From positions 9,508 to 73,507 of the forward strand of contig CAZAZQ010000015.1 of NCBI GenBank assembly GCA_964489705.1: a stretch of 64,000 bases of DNA. The letters are read 5' to 3'. Origin of the DNA: CAZAZQ01 sp964489705. GTDB lineage: Bacteria > Zixibacteria > MSB-5A5 > GN15 > FEB-12. The notes beneath the pieces are model-generated. The model was not told the DNA's origin. It saw only the letters and a list, made by a program, of their open reading frames with translations, and searched no databases. Made by a program: the position numbers and the translations under genes. Positions 1 to 9,418 of this stretch are shown piece by piece (position 1 is the first letter of the stretch; every line of letters begins with the position of its first letter).

Positions 1-1
1 G

Positions 2-1147
2 TTGCGCTTTGCCGGTGAAAACGGGAAAGAGAAAGAGTTTCGGTTTGACAGTGTGAGCGTCGGCGAATTGGGCTTGACGTTCGAGGAGGACAAAGTACGG
101 CGGTGCCGGTGTCATTGTATTTTCTGCTTTGTTCACCAGCAGCCGAAAGGGATGCGCCGGAGTTTGTATATAAAAGACGACGACTATCGTCTGTCGTTTA
201 CCCACGGTAACTTCATCACTCTTTCCAATCTGACGGAAGAGGATACCACCAGAATTATCCGTCAGCGGCTTTCGCCGTTGTATGTTTCCGTCCATGCTAC
301 CGATGACGCCCTCCGTCGCTCGATGCTGGGAAATGAAAAGCTTGCTCCTATCCTGCCGCAGTTACGTCGCTTTGCCGAAAACGGCATTACTCTCCATACT
401 CAGGTAGTTCTCTGTCCCGGGGTAAACGACGGCAAACAGTTGGAAAAGACCATCGACGATTTGAGCGCCCTTTCCCCGGCTGTGGAAACGTTGGCAATCG
501 TGCCGGTCGGTTTGACCAAGTATCGTGAGCGATTGACCGCTTTGCGTACGTATACTTCCGAAGAGGCACAGGCTATCCTTTCTTTCGTGGAGAAGCGACA
601 GAGAGAGTTTCTGAAAAAAATGGGCACCCGTTTTGTGTGGGCGGCGGATGAATTTTATATTCTTGCCAAACGGGAGTTTCCCTCTCGGAGCTCCTATGAG
701 GAGATGGCACAGTTTGAAAACGGGGTCGGCATGGCGCGGGAGTTTATCACACAGTTCAACCGACGTCGGCGGGCGCTGAAAAAAGAGATGACCCGACGAA
801 AGTTGCTGTTTATTACCGGTTATTCGGCACAACCTTTTTGGCGGCGACACATTTTGCCGTACCTTAAAGAGAAACTTCACATGCAAATATCAATTCTCCC
901 GATTCGCAACGAGTTTTGGGGCGAAAGCGTTACCGTTTCAGGGCTTTTGACCGGCAAAGATATCCTGACGCAGGCGGCTCCAAAGGCGTCGGAATTTGAT
1001 GTGGTTATTTTGCCTCCCAACTGTCTCAATACGGACAAGCTTTTTTTGGATGATATGTCGCTGGCGCACTTTGAACAGAGTCTCGGGAAGCGGGTGGTGG
1101 TCGGGAAGTATGATTTGGTAGCGACCCTCAAGGAGGTGGCGGCGTGA
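2..1147 (+). CDS. DUF512 family protein, 5' end cut by the window
   Basis: The visible 381 residues match the DUF512 family. There is a cysteine cluster near residues 34-42 (C-x-C-x3-C-x-F-C-F in outline, with FCF) followed by a conserved PKGMRRSLY-like stretch, then DDDYRLSF, LSPLYVSVHATD and LCPGVNDG. Family members usually carry an N-terminal PDZ-like domain; that part lies outside the window, so the first codon shown is not the true start. The family is radical-SAM-like with an unproven reaction. The stop overlaps the GTG start of der by four bases; a DUF512-der pairing is a familiar gene order in other bacteria. Confident on family, not on function. Confidence 0.85.
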   Translation: MRFAGENGKEKEFRFDSVSVGELGLTFEEDKVRRCRCHCIFCFVHQQPKGMRRSLYIKDDDYRLSFTHGNFITLSNLTEEDTTRIIRQRLSPLYVSVHATDDALRRSMLGNEKLAPILPQLRRFAENGITLHTQVVLCPGVNDGKQLEKTIDDLSALSPAVETLAIVPVGLTKYRERLTALRTYTSEEAQAILSFVEKRQREFLKKMGTRFVWAADEFYILAKREFPSRSSYEEMAQFENGVGMAREFITQFNRRRRALKKEMTRRKLLFITGYSAQPFWRRHILPYLKEKLHMQISILPIRNEFWGESVTVSGLLTGKDILTQAAPKASEFDVVILPPNCLNTDKLFLDDMSLAHFEQSLGKRVVVGKYDLVATLKEVAA

Positions 1148-2457
1148 GAATACCGACCGTTGCCATCGTGGGACGGCCTAATGTGGGGAAGTCGTCGCTT
1201 TTCAACCGGATGATAAAAAAGAAGATGGCGGTGGTACACGAGCAACCGGGCATCACGCGGGATCGCAATTATGCCGTCTGCGAGTGGAACGGGGTACGCT
1301 TTCAACTGGTCGACACCGGCGGCATCGTGCCTCAGTCCGACGACCTCATGGAGCAGTTGATATTCGACCAAACCGAGTTCGCCATCAACGAGTCGGATGT
1401 GACTCTTTTTGTCGTCGATGCCCACATCGGCGTCGATCCGGTAGACCGTCTGATTGCCAAGCGGCTGCAACAGGGAGGGAAGAAATTCCTCCTGGTTGCC
1501 AACAAGGTCGACAGCGACGAGTTGGAAATGGAGATATACCAGTTTTTGTCGCTTGGTTTGGGTGAGCCGTTAGCGGTTTCCGCAATGGGTGGGCGGGGCA
1601 TCGGGGATTTGATGGACAGAGTCGTTTCGTTGTTGCCGTCATTGGCGCCGGACGAGGAAGAAGATAAGGAAATTATCAAGATTGCCTTGGTGGGCCGTCC
1701 CAACGTGGGAAAGTCTTCTTTTATAAATAAGCTGGTCGGCGAGCAACGCTTGTTGGTCACGCCGATAGCGGGGACGACCCGTGATGCTGTCGATACGCCC
1801 TTCGAGTTGGAGGGGCAGAAATATATCCTCATCGATACCGCCGGTTTGCGGCGAAAGTACAAGGTACGTGAAAATGTCGAATTTTACACCACCCTCCGCA
1901 CCATCAACGCCATCGAGCGGTGCGATGTGGCGATTGTTTTGGTCGATGCCGTGGATGGGCTAAAGACTCAAGACCAGCGGGTGCTGGAACAGGTCGTAAC
2001 GAGACGTCGGGGAGTGGTTTTGGCGGTCAACAAATGGGACCTGGTAGAGAAAGACACCAAGACGGCGGATGCCTACACCAAGGCGCTCAACAAGATGTTA
2101 GCCAAGTATGCTTACGTGCCGGTGATATATGTCTCGGCGTTGACCGGTCAACGCCTGCCGAAAGTGCTTGCTCTTGCCAAGCAGGTCTATGCCGAATCGC
2201 GCAAACGAATCCCCACCGCGCAGCTCAACGATTTTTTACAAAAGGTAATTCAACGTCGTCATCCTCCCGCCCGTGAGGGGAAGTTCATCAGGATAAAATA
2301 TGTCGCTCAAACCGAGATAGCGCCGCCGACGTTTGTCTTTTTCACCAGCCATCCCCGCTTGATTGACAAGTCGTACATCAGCTATCTCGGCAACCAAATT
2401 CGTGAGGCGTTCGGATTCGAAGGAGTCCCCATACGGATAAAGTTCCGGAAAAAGTGA
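1144..2457 (+). CDS. der: GTPase Der (EngA), ribosome assembly
   Basis: 437 residues, the usual Der length. Two tandem G domains are visible: GRPNVGKSS near residues 10-18 and again near 184-192, each followed by a GxTRD switch (GITRD, GTTRD), a DTGG/DTAG box and an NKxD motif (NKVD, NKWD). The last roughly 80 residues are the KH-like domain typical of Der. The protein is an essential GTPase of 50S subunit maturation in characterised bacteria. The GTG start overlaps the preceding stop (GTGA), so the two genes are translationally coupled. Confidence 0.97.
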   Translation: MRIPTVAIVGRPNVGKSSLFNRMIKKKMAVVHEQPGITRDRNYAVCEWNGVRFQLVDTGGIVPQSDDLMEQLIFDQTEFAINESDVTLFVVDAHIGVDPVDRLIAKRLQQGGKKFLLVANKVDSDELEMEIYQFLSLGLGEPLAVSAMGGRGIGDLMDRVVSLLPSLAPDEEEDKEIIKIALVGRPNVGKSSFINKLVGEQRLLVTPIAGTTRDAVDTPFELEGQKYILIDTAGLRRKYKVRENVEFYTTLRTINAIERCDVAIVLVDAVDGLKTQDQRVLEQVVTRRRGVVLAVNKWDLVEKDTKTADAYTKALNKMLAKYAYVPVIYVSALTGQRLPKVLALAKQVYAESRKRIPTAQLNDFLQKVIQRRHPPAREGKFIRIKYVAQTEIAPPTFVFFTSHPRLIDKSYISYLGNQIREAFGFEGVPIRIKFRKK

Positions 2458-2523
2458 CTCTTTCGGTAATAATTTCCTCTATCCCCTCAAAAGAGCTTCT
2501 CTTTCTGTCGATACAGTGGGTAT

Positions 2524-3816
2524 ATGACGACCGACTTCGACATAGACGAGAAGCTGAACGAACTCGAAGCCAAACTTGAGTTTACCAAAGCCCAGTTGCG
2601 CGATATGGCGACGATGGGCGCGGTTATTACCTCGATTCAGGAAATCGACGCCGTTCTCTCCGTGGTCATGGATATGGCAATCCGTCTGGTCGACGGGGAA
2701 GTCGGGTTGATTATGCTGGAGGAGGGAGGGGAGCTCAAGGTCAAAATCAACTGGGGGATAAGCGAGGAATTCGTTCGGCTGCTTCGCTACGAAGATGATA
2801 TGGACCTCGCCAGCTACTGCTTCAAGGAGCGGCAGGCGATTATCTTGAATGACCTCGGCATCAAAGACGAAAGCGGCGTAACGGTGCAGTCGATTATCAG
2901 TTTGCCCATCCAGAATGCCAATACCTGTCATGGGGTGATGCTGATTATCAATAAGGCGACCGGTGAAGGCTACCACGAAGAAGACCAAGAAATCTTGGAA
3001 ATGCTGTTGAATTTCGTTGCCGTCGCCATCGATAATTCCAAGCTCTTGAAAGCTAAACTGAAACAGCAGAAGGTCGAACAGGAAATGTCCATCGCTCGGC
3101 AGATTCAAGAGACCATCCTGCCGCAAAACGTCGACAATATCTCCGGGGTCGAGATTGGCGCCGTGTACTTCCCCGCTCGGGAAGTGGGGGGAGATTTTTA
3201 CAATATTTATCCGTTGGACGACAAGCGCTTTTTTGTCGCTTTGGGAGATGTTTCCAACAAGGGCGTCCCGGCGGCGTTGGTTATGTCGGCGGCGTCAGGG
3301 ATAATCAGCTCATTGTTGACAGCCGATCCTCATATTGAAGTATCACTTTTGGCGGAGCGGCTGAACGACTTGCTGGTCAACGAGATAATTAAAGAGCGGG
3401 AGATGTTCGTCACGCTCTTTTTGTGTAAGTTTGACCTGGAAAAATCGGTGCTGACCTATTGTAACGCCGGACATATTCCGGGGCTTTTCTGGGACAGCGC
3501 CAAGGAAGAAATTTGCGAGTTGCCGGTGGGTGGTCCTATCGTCGGGCAGTTCGGGGGGATTCCGTTCAAGCAGGGTGAGCGGTCTCTCGGGTCGGGCGAC
3601 CGGCTCTTCCTTTTTACCGACGGGCTGACGGAAGCGGCTGATGCGGACAATAATCTCTTCGGTCGGGAACGGGTGGAGCAGGTTTTTTCAGCGGAAGTCG
3701 GGTTGCCGCCGAAGGAATTTTGTTTGAAAGTCAAAGAGTGGGTTGACCGCTTTACCGAAGGCGCCCCGGAAGAAACCCACGACGACTTTACCATCCTCCA
3801 AATCAAGGTGAAGTAA
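2524..3816 (+). CDS. GAF domain plus SpoIIE/RsbU-type serine phosphatase
   Basis: 430 residues. Residues about 40-180 look like a GAF sensor domain, residues 180-205 form a charged helical linker ending in the usual 'ARQIQETILPQ' type entry to the phosphatase, and the rest is a PP2C/SpoIIE domain. Metal-binding aspartates are in place: VGGDFY near 222, GDVSNKG near 242, TDGLTEA near 365 and DDFT near 419. In partner-switching systems such a phosphatase dephosphorylates a STAS antagonist. A kinase and a STAS protein follow immediately, one base and about 450 bases downstream, so the three form a switch. The input sensed by the GAF domain is unknown. A short 66-base gap separates it from der. 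Confidence 0.92.
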   Translation: MTTDFDIDEKLNELEAKLEFTKAQLRDMATMGAVITSIQEIDAVLSVVMDMAIRLVDGEVGLIMLEEGGELKVKINWGISEEFVRLLRYEDDMDLASYCFKERQAIILNDLGIKDESGVTVQSIISLPIQNANTCHGVMLIINKATGEGYHEEDQEILEMLLNFVAVAIDNSKLLKAKLKQQKVEQEMSIARQIQETILPQNVDNISGVEIGAVYFPAREVGGDFYNIYPLDDKRFFVALGDVSNKGVPAALVMSAASGIISSLLTADPHIEVSLLAERLNDLLVNEIIKEREMFVTLFLCKFDLEKSVLTYCNAGHIPGLFWDSAKEEICELPVGGPIVGQFGGIPFKQGERSLGSGDRLFLFTDGLTEAADADNNLFGRERVEQVFSAEVGLPPKEFCLKVKEWVDRFTEGAPEETHDDFTILQIKVK

Positions 3817-3817
3817 G

Positions 3818-4243
3818 ATGCCGCGGTATGAATTGACGTATCCTTCCCGGACGGCATCCGAAGGGGAGATGTACGAGCAGGTGCTGGGACTGCTTCGTAA
3901 GCACGGTCTTTCCCCGCACGTGGAAAATCGAATCATGCTGGCAATTTCCGAGGCGTTTACCAACGCCTTGGTCCACGGCAATCGTCGGGAGGCAAAAAAA
4001 GAGATAAAATTGATAATCAATATAAATGAGAAAGAAGTTACTGCCGATGTAATGGATGAAGGAGAGGGGGGGCTTGAGCGGATAAACCGGCGTTTGCCTC
4101 CGACGGTTCACTCAGAAGGAGGACGAGGAATTGATCTTATTCGGCATTATTCCGACGACGTTCGTTTCGAAGAAAAGGAGCAGGGAGGCTTACGGGTCTC
4201 TATGCGATTTGACGTACAGAAGAAAAACAGCGTGATGTATTGA
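3818..4243 (+). CDS. RsbW-type anti-sigma / serine kinase (HATPase_c_2)
   Basis: 141 residues, the full length of an RsbW-like GHKL kinase. The N box (SEAFTNALVHGN), G1 box (DEGEGG) and G2 box (GGRGIDLI) are visible. It lacks a dimerisation histidine region, as expected for a switch kinase that phosphorylates a STAS protein on serine. It begins one base after the phosphatase stop and precedes the STAS gene. No sigma factor gene is in the window, so the final target may be a sigma factor elsewhere or another protein. Family call is firm; target is unknown. Confidence 0.9.
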   Translation: MPRYELTYPSRTASEGEMYEQVLGLLRKHGLSPHVENRIMLAISEAFTNALVHGNRREAKKEIKLIININEKEVTADVMDEGEGGLERINRRLPPTVHSEGGRGIDLIRHYSDDVRFEEKEQGGLRVSMRFDVQKKNSVMY

Positions 4244-4266
4244 GAGAAATAGAAGTGGAGGAAATC

Positions 4267-4617
4267 ATGGAAATTACCGTCAGAGAAGATTCGCATGTCA
4301 CCATCCTCAATCTGAAAGGACGGTTGGACTTGGCGACAGGTTCCGCGCTGAAAGAGCAAATCAAGAAGCTGTTTGAGCAAGAGAAGACCGCCATCCATCT
4401 CAATTTGGGCGATGTCGAGTTCATCAACAGTTCCGGATTGGGTGCTTTGGTGTCTATCATGAAAGAGGTGCGCTTGCGCAAAGGACGCCTGACGCTGTCG
4501 AATTTGGCGAGCTACGTTCAGGAGATTTTTGAAATTACGCAGCTTTCGCATATTTTTGAAATCTTCCCAACCGAAGAAGAAGCCCTGAACTCCTATCAGC
4601 CGGTTGCGACGAAGTAA
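4267..4617 (+). CDS. STAS-domain anti-anti-sigma factor
   Basis: A single STAS domain of about 116 residues. The conserved phosphorylation serine sits in DVEFINSSGLGAL. I chose the ATG at 4267 because GGAGG lies six bases upstream; an in-frame TTG at 4240 overlaps the previous gene but has no better site. It is the natural substrate for the kinase and phosphatase encoded just upstream, completing a partner-switching trio. Its short distance to the HEAT-repeat gene (41 bases) and to the chemotaxis genes suggests the switch may feed into the same behaviour, which is inference. Confidence 0.9.
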   Translation: MEITVREDSHVTILNLKGRLDLATGSALKEQIKKLFEQEKTAIHLNLGDVEFINSSGLGALVSIMKEVRLRKGRLTLSNLASYVQEIFEITQLSHIFEIFPTEEEALNSYQPVATK

Positions 4618-4658
4618 CCTCGTCGTGTCCCGAACATTAAAATGGAGGGGTGTAGCTC

Positions 4659-6569
4659 ATGAATAGTGTTACGGATCGGATTGGGCAGCTTTTGGCGCAG
4701 TTGCAGTCGCCGGACTTCTTTGAGCGGGAAGAAGCGGTCAAGGAACTGGGAACGTTCAGCGAGGATGAAGCGGTCGCGGGGCTCGTTTTAGCGCTGGAGG
4801 ATTCCGACCTCGGTATCCGGGAGTTGGCGGCTGAGTTCTTGGGGAAGATGAAAGGGGAAATCACCGCCCAGCTTCTCATCCGTTTTCTCAGCCACGAAGA
4901 TATCGGCACCCGCAACTTGGCGGCGGAAATTCTGGTGCGTATCGGCACTCCGGCTGTGGCGCCGTTGGTGGAAGCGTTGCAGAGCGACGACCACGACGTG
5001 CGAAAGTTTGCGGCGGATATCCTGGGTTTAATCAAAGACGAAGCCGCCGTCGATGCTTTGTGTCGGGCGCTTGAAGATGAAAATGCCAACGTGGTGTGCT
5101 CCGCCGCCGAAGCGTTGGGGGAGATCGGCTCTCCGAAAGCTATTCCGGCGTTGGTGGCGGCGTACGACCGGGTCGAAGACGTGCGACTGCAAGCCGTCGA
5201 GGCGCTCGGAAAAATCGGGGAACCGTCGACCATCGATACCTTGTGGGGATATCTGAAGACCGACGATCCCATAATTCTGTATGCCACCATCGAAGCCATC
5301 GGCAATATCGGGCTGCAAGATTCCGTCTGCCATCTGCGGGAATTTTTAGACCATGCCGACAGCACCATCGCCGAAGCGGCGTTGGCGGCGATTATCAATA
5401 TCGCTTTGAAGCACGGAATTAAAGAGGACTGCGACCTCCCGTTGGATAAATTTACGGCTTTCTTGTTTGACGGCATCAAGAAACGCGACCCGAAAATCAC
5501 GCAGTTTACGCTTACCCGGATGAAAACCTGGCATCCGAAAGAAGCCCTGGAGCAAGCCCTGGATATTCTCGAATATGTCGATGAAGAGGTCTTCGAGCAG
5601 CTTTCTCAGATTTTTCAGCAGATTCACGATGAAGCGACGCCGCTTATTCTGGAGAAATTTGCCCGCTCGCAGTCGTCGACCCGTTCGGTCTTGTTGGATG
5701 TGTTGAAGAATTTCGCCGACGAGCGCATCGCCCAGGCGTTGGAGAAATTCATCGACGATCCCGATCCGGAGGTCCGGAGGAAGATCGCCCATGTGCTGGG
5801 CTTGTCCAACTACGCGGGAGCGGTTCCTTCTCTGAAAAAATTGGCGGGGGACGAAGTCGGGCATGTCCGCTCGGCGGCGTTCGGCGCTTTGGGATGGCTC
5901 TGCGGCGAAGAGGATGTCGATTTCCTCTTTACCGGTTTGCAGGATAAATACGCCGATGTTCGAGAAGCTTCGATGGGAGCGCTCGTCATTATCAGCGGAC
6001 CCAAAGTGATTGCCAAATTTACGGCGGATCTCTACCATCCCGATGTCGAACGGCAGCGTTTGGCGGTAACGGCGTTGGGCTTCATCGGCGAATCCGATGT
6101 CGTCGATCCGCTGATTAAAGCGGTGAACCATCCCGACGCTTCGATTCGGAAATCCGCCATCAATTCGCTGGTGCGGATCGGGGAAGTCACCCAGATCGAA
6201 CCGCTGGTATTGGCGCTCAACGACGAAAACAGCAGCGTGCGCAAGGCGGCGATTTCGGCGTTGGTGGCACTTCAGGGTGAAAAAGCGATTTCCGAGATTC
6301 GCTTCTTGCTCGATGACGAGGATGTTTGGGTACGGTACCATACCATCAATGTTATCGGGGAGCTCGGCAACGAGAAGTACAGCGAGTACCTCCTGCCGTA
6401 CCTCGATGATGAGCAGGACATCATCAAGATCGCCGTGACGAAGGCTTTGGCGCAGATGGGGTGCAAACGCGCTCTGCCGAAGTTGGAACAGCTTCGCCGA
6501 GAGAAGAATAAGGATCTCGTGCAGGCAGTGGAGATGGCGGTCTCAAGTCTGGAAGGGGCGCCGTCGTGA
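4659..6569 (+). CDS. HEAT-repeat protein
   Basis: 636 residues made almost wholly of HEAT/PBS-lyase-type helical repeats of about 30 residues (patterns such as 'A-L-x-D-x-D-x-x-V-R-x-x-A-A-x-A-L-G-x-I-G'). About fifteen units can be traced, interrupted near residues 250-330 by a more divergent stretch. There is no signal peptide and no catalytic motif, so it is probably a cytoplasmic scaffold. GGAGGGG upstream supports the ATG at 4659. It overlaps the following response regulator by four bases, so they are translated together. Proteins of this kind bind other proteins; the partner here could be the regulator or the switch proteins. Confidence 0.85.
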   Translation: MNSVTDRIGQLLAQLQSPDFFEREEAVKELGTFSEDEAVAGLVLALEDSDLGIRELAAEFLGKMKGEITAQLLIRFLSHEDIGTRNLAAEILVRIGTPAVAPLVEALQSDDHDVRKFAADILGLIKDEAAVDALCRALEDENANVVCSAAEALGEIGSPKAIPALVAAYDRVEDVRLQAVEALGKIGEPSTIDTLWGYLKTDDPIILYATIEAIGNIGLQDSVCHLREFLDHADSTIAEAALAAIINIALKHGIKEDCDLPLDKFTAFLFDGIKKRDPKITQFTLTRMKTWHPKEALEQALDILEYVDEEVFEQLSQIFQQIHDEATPLILEKFARSQSSTRSVLLDVLKNFADERIAQALEKFIDDPDPEVRRKIAHVLGLSNYAGAVPSLKKLAGDEVGHVRSAAFGALGWLCGEEDVDFLFTGLQDKYADVREASMGALVIISGPKVIAKFTADLYHPDVERQRLAVTALGFIGESDVVDPLIKAVNHPDASIRKSAINSLVRIGEVTQIEPLVLALNDENSSVRKAAISALVALQGEKAISEIRFLLDDEDVWVRYHTINVIGELGNEKYSEYLLPYLDDEQDIIKIAVTKALAQMGCKRALPKLEQLRREKNKDLVQAVEMAVSSLEGAPS

Positions 6570-6946
6570 GTACCCATACGATTTTAGTTGTGGACGATGA
6601 GCTGTTGATTCGGGATTTGCTCTATGATTTTTTTCAAGGGCAAGGCTGGGAAATAGCGGTGGCGGAGAACGGGGAAAAAGCTCTGGAAATTCTTCGCTCC
6701 CGCCAGATTGACCTAGTGCTTACCGACATCAAAATGCCGCACATGGACGGCTTGACTTTGACCTCCGAGATGCGGGAGTCGTATCCCGACATTCCGGTGG
6801 TGCTCATGACGGGATATCCCTCGGTCGAGTCAGCCGTGACGGCATTGCGGAACAAAGCCGCCGATTACATCACCAAGCCGTTTAATATCAACCAGCTCTA
6901 TAAGGTAGTGGAAGCCAAGGTAAAGGAAAAGGAAGCGGGGGCGTAA
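6566..6946 (+). CDS. single-domain response regulator
   Basis: 126 residues, one receiver domain. The acidic pair D10-D11, the phospho-acceptor D54 (VLTDIKMP), the threonine in LMTGYPS and the lysine in ITKPF are all present, so it should be phosphorylated normally. The GTG start lies inside the end of the HEAT-repeat gene (four-base overlap). It has no output domain and so must act by binding another protein. It resembles receiver domains of the NtrC/CheY class more than flagellar CheY. Confidence 0.9.
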   Translation: MSTHTILVVDDELLIRDLLYDFFQGQGWEIAVAENGEKALEILRSRQIDLVLTDIKMPHMDGLTLTSEMRESYPDIPVVLMTGYPSVESAVTALRNKAADYITKPFNINQLYKVVEAKVKEKEAGA

Positions 6947-6950
6947 CATC

Positions 6951-7424
6951 ATGTTTCAAGTGGAAAAAAGAGTGTTGATTGCGGAAAAGGACACGGAGAC
7001 CCGACAGAAACTATCGAGCTTCCTTCGAGAGATCGGTTTTCAAACAGAGACGGTTTCAGATGCTGACCAAGTAAGAGCTACTCTTGCCGACCATGACTAC
7101 GCCGTCGTCCTTTTGGATTGTCGTCTTGCCGAGGATAAGAGCCTGAGTATGCTGGGTGATTTGACCGCTCGATATCCGGAAGTTTCCGTCATTATGATGA
7201 GCGGTAATCCTTCCTTGGAGGTGGTTATCTCGGCAATGAGAAACGGCGCCTACGATTTTGTCATCAAGCCGTTTGATTTGAGCGAATTGGGCGGCATCAT
7301 CCGCAAGGCATACGACCGCTTTGAGTTGATGAAGATGTATCGTGCCATGTCCGAAAATATGCGCCGTGAAGGGGTGACGGAGGAAGGAAGCTATGCCTCC
7401 GTTGCCGCAACCACCGGGCAGTAG
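6951..7424 (+). CDS. receiver-domain protein with altered acidic pocket
   Basis: 157 residues. Residues 5-125 form a receiver domain with the acceptor aspartate D56 (VVLLDCRL) and the lysine in VIKPFD, but the usual N-terminal DD pair reads AEKD (E12, D14), and the switch threonine is serine (MMSGNPS). Metal binding may be weakened, so it could be constitutively in one state or poorly phosphorylated. A short C-terminal tail of about 30 residues has no recognisable domain. It begins four bases after the previous regulator and is probably co-transcribed with it. Confidence 0.85.
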   Translation: MFQVEKRVLIAEKDTETRQKLSSFLREIGFQTETVSDADQVRATLADHDYAVVLLDCRLAEDKSLSMLGDLTARYPEVSVIMMSGNPSLEVVISAMRNGAYDFVIKPFDLSELGGIIRKAYDRFELMKMYRAMSENMRREGVTEEGSYASVAATTGQ

Positions 7425-7573
7425 GCGGAAGGTGAGGATAAGAAAACGCTGTCGGGAGGCAGCGAAGAGATAGATGGGAGCAAGATAAAGTAACCGGTAA
7501 ACTGAACTATGAGGGCGATCCCGGTCCCATAAAAATAAAAGAGGGTGAAGAACGTGCCTTCAGGGGGAAACGA

Positions 7574-8584
7574 ATGCTGACAAAGCCACTTGAAGAACTC
7601 AACATGACCAAAGAAGAGTTTGAGATGATCCGCGATTTCATCCATGAAAAGAGCGGAATCTTCTTTGCCGAGAACAAAATGTACCTGGTGAAAAACCGCC
7701 TCATCAAGCGGATGGAAGAGCTGGGGATTACCACCTTTCGGGATTACTTCTACCATGTGAAGTACGATACCTCCCTGAAAGAATTTCAGAAGCTCATGAA
7801 TCTGATTACCACCAACGAGACGAGTTTCTTTCGGAATGAACCGCAGCTTCTTTCCTTCGCCGACGAGGTGCTTCCCTTACTGATTGAAAAGAAAAATCAG
7901 GAGGGGGGAATAAAAAGCCTGCGGATTTGGTCGGCAGGCTGTTCCACCGGGGAAGAACCGTACACCATCGCCATGATTATCTTGGAGAAACTTCCTTCCT
8001 TGGCAGGGTGGAAGGTGGAAATTATCGCCAACGATATTTCCGAGCATGCGCTCCAACAGGCGCGGAAAGGCGAGTACGCCGGAGTGACGCTTCGGAATGT
8101 CTCTCCGCAACGCTTGAATCGCTTTTTCACCAAGGTCGGGGATGTCTATCAGGTGAAGCCGGAAGTCAAAGCGCTGGTGAAATTCTCGCACATGAACCTC
8201 AACGACCCGCGCAAGATTTCCATGCATTCGAACTTTGACGTCATCTTCTGCCGGAACGTGATGATATACTTCTCCGACGAAGTGAAAAAGCAACTGGTGC
8301 GGGGCTTCTTTAATGTGCTCAAGCCGGGGGGCTATCTCTACATCGGTCACTCGGAAACCTTGCACGGCATTTCGAAAGCCTTCAAGCTGGTGTATTTCAA
8401 AAATGCGTTGGTGTATCAAAAGGAAGCCACCTCCGTTCCCACCGGGAGCGCCGCCAAGCCGTCCAAGCCGTCGTCGACAACGGCGAAAAGCCGGACACTG
8501 AAAGCCACCTCCTCGGCTTCCGACAGCGCCCGGCGGGCGATGGACCTTTTGAGCAAAATAAAACCGATGGCAGTGAACAAATAG
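7574..8584 (+). CDS. cheR: chemotaxis protein methyltransferase CheR
   Basis: 336 residues. Residues about 10-75 are the helical CheR N-terminal domain and 80-275 the SAM-dependent methyltransferase domain, with the SAM-binding SAGCSTGEEPYT and the NDIS and FCRNVMIYF motifs typical of CheR. CheR methylates glutamates of chemoreceptors; the opposing CheB is encoded downstream. The last 60 residues are a low-complexity Ser/Thr/Ala/Lys tail with a possible C-terminal binding helix. AGGGGG upstream of the ATG supports this start. A 149-base gap separates it from the two regulators, so a promoter may lie there. Confidence 0.95.
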   Translation: MLTKPLEELNMTKEEFEMIRDFIHEKSGIFFAENKMYLVKNRLIKRMEELGITTFRDYFYHVKYDTSLKEFQKLMNLITTNETSFFRNEPQLLSFADEVLPLLIEKKNQEGGIKSLRIWSAGCSTGEEPYTIAMIILEKLPSLAGWKVEIIANDISEHALQQARKGEYAGVTLRNVSPQRLNRFFTKVGDVYQVKPEVKALVKFSHMNLNDPRKISMHSNFDVIFCRNVMIYFSDEVKKQLVRGFFNVLKPGGYLYIGHSETLHGISKAFKLVYFKNALVYQKEATSVPTGSAAKPSKPSSTTAKSRTLKATSSASDSARRAMDLLSKIKPMAVNK

Positions 8585-8612
8585 GGCAATCCAAATAGAC
8601 AGGGTATCTGGT

Positions 8613-8984
8613 ATGGCACAAACAATTTTAGTCGTAGATGATTCTCCGACCGTCGTGAAGTTCGTTTCCTTCTCTTTGAAGAACGGGGGGTACAACGTCG
8701 TAACCGCCTGTGACGGGATGGATGCGATAGAAAAAATATCGAATATGTCGGAGAATGTGGACTTGGTAATTACCGATCTCAACATGCCCAACCTCGATGG
8801 CTACGGATTGATTGACACCTTGCGACAGAACGAAAAACATCAACACACCCCTATCATTATCCTTTCTTCGGAATCCGAAGAAGAAGATAGAGAGCGCGGG
8901 TTGGAGGTTGGGGCGAACTCGTATCTGGTAAAGCCGTTTAAGTCTTCGCTGTTGCTGAGTGAAGTGGCAAAGTATTTGAAGTGA
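8613..8984 (+). CDS. CheY-like response regulator
   Basis: A 123-residue receiver domain with D9-D10, acceptor D55 (VITDLNMP), a serine switch residue (ILSSESE) and the KPFK lysine. It is one of two single-domain regulators lying side by side between cheR and cheZ. Either could be the one that reaches the motor, while the other may act as a phosphate sink or serve another output. It starts 28 bases after cheR. Confidence 0.9.
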   Translation: MAQTILVVDDSPTVVKFVSFSLKNGGYNVVTACDGMDAIEKISNMSENVDLVITDLNMPNLDGYGLIDTLRQNEKHQHTPIIILSSESEEEDRERGLEVGANSYLVKPFKSSLLLSEVAKYLK

Positions 8985-9009
8985 GTTGAGGAAATTTTTG
9001 GGAGGCAGT

Positions 9010-9384
9010 ATGTCGAATCTTAAGATACTCGCCGTCGATGATAGCCCGACCATGCGGCGGATCATCATCAACACCTTGAAACGGGCAGGGTATGAGAACG
9101 TCGTCGAAGCGAGTGACGGCAAGGACGCCATGGCAAAGTTGAAGGTCGAAGACATCAACTTTGTCATCACCGATTGGAACATGCCGGAAATGGACGGATT
9201 GACGTTCGTCACGACCATTCGGGCGATGGACGAATACAAGAACCTGCCGATTTTGATGGTAACCACCCGTTCCGTCAAGGATGATATTGTGGAGGCATTG
9301 AAAGCGGGGGTGAACAATTACATCGTCAAGCCGTTTACCCCTGACACCCTCAAGCAAAAGATAGAACAGGTGCTGGCGGGATAG
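9010..9384 (+). CDS. cheY: CheY chemotaxis response regulator
   Basis: A 124-residue receiver domain very close to classical CheY: D10-D11, acceptor D55 in ITDWNMPEMDG, the TT switch in MVTTRS, and VKPFTPDTL at the end. The ITDWNMP version is the one shared with flagellar CheY. The ATG at 9010 is preceded by GGGAGG at good spacing; an in-frame TTG upstream at 8986 lacks a site. It lies directly before cheZ, the gene for the CheY-P phosphatase, supporting the assignment as the motor-binding regulator. Confidence 0.93.
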   Translation: MSNLKILAVDDSPTMRRIIINTLKRAGYENVVEASDGKDAMAKLKVEDINFVITDWNMPEMDGLTFVTTIRAMDEYKNLPILMVTTRSVKDDIVEALKAGVNNYIVKPFTPDTLKQKIEQVLAG

Positions 9385-9418
9385 CAGGCGGAGCACAACA
9401 TAGGAAAGGAGCCGTGGA

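Noticed and set aside
2490..2523. Sigma-28 promoter before the RsbU-type gene
   Set aside because: CAAA and GTCGATAC are 15 bases apart and resemble the flagellar consensus, but transcription would start almost on the ATG, leaving no room for a leader.
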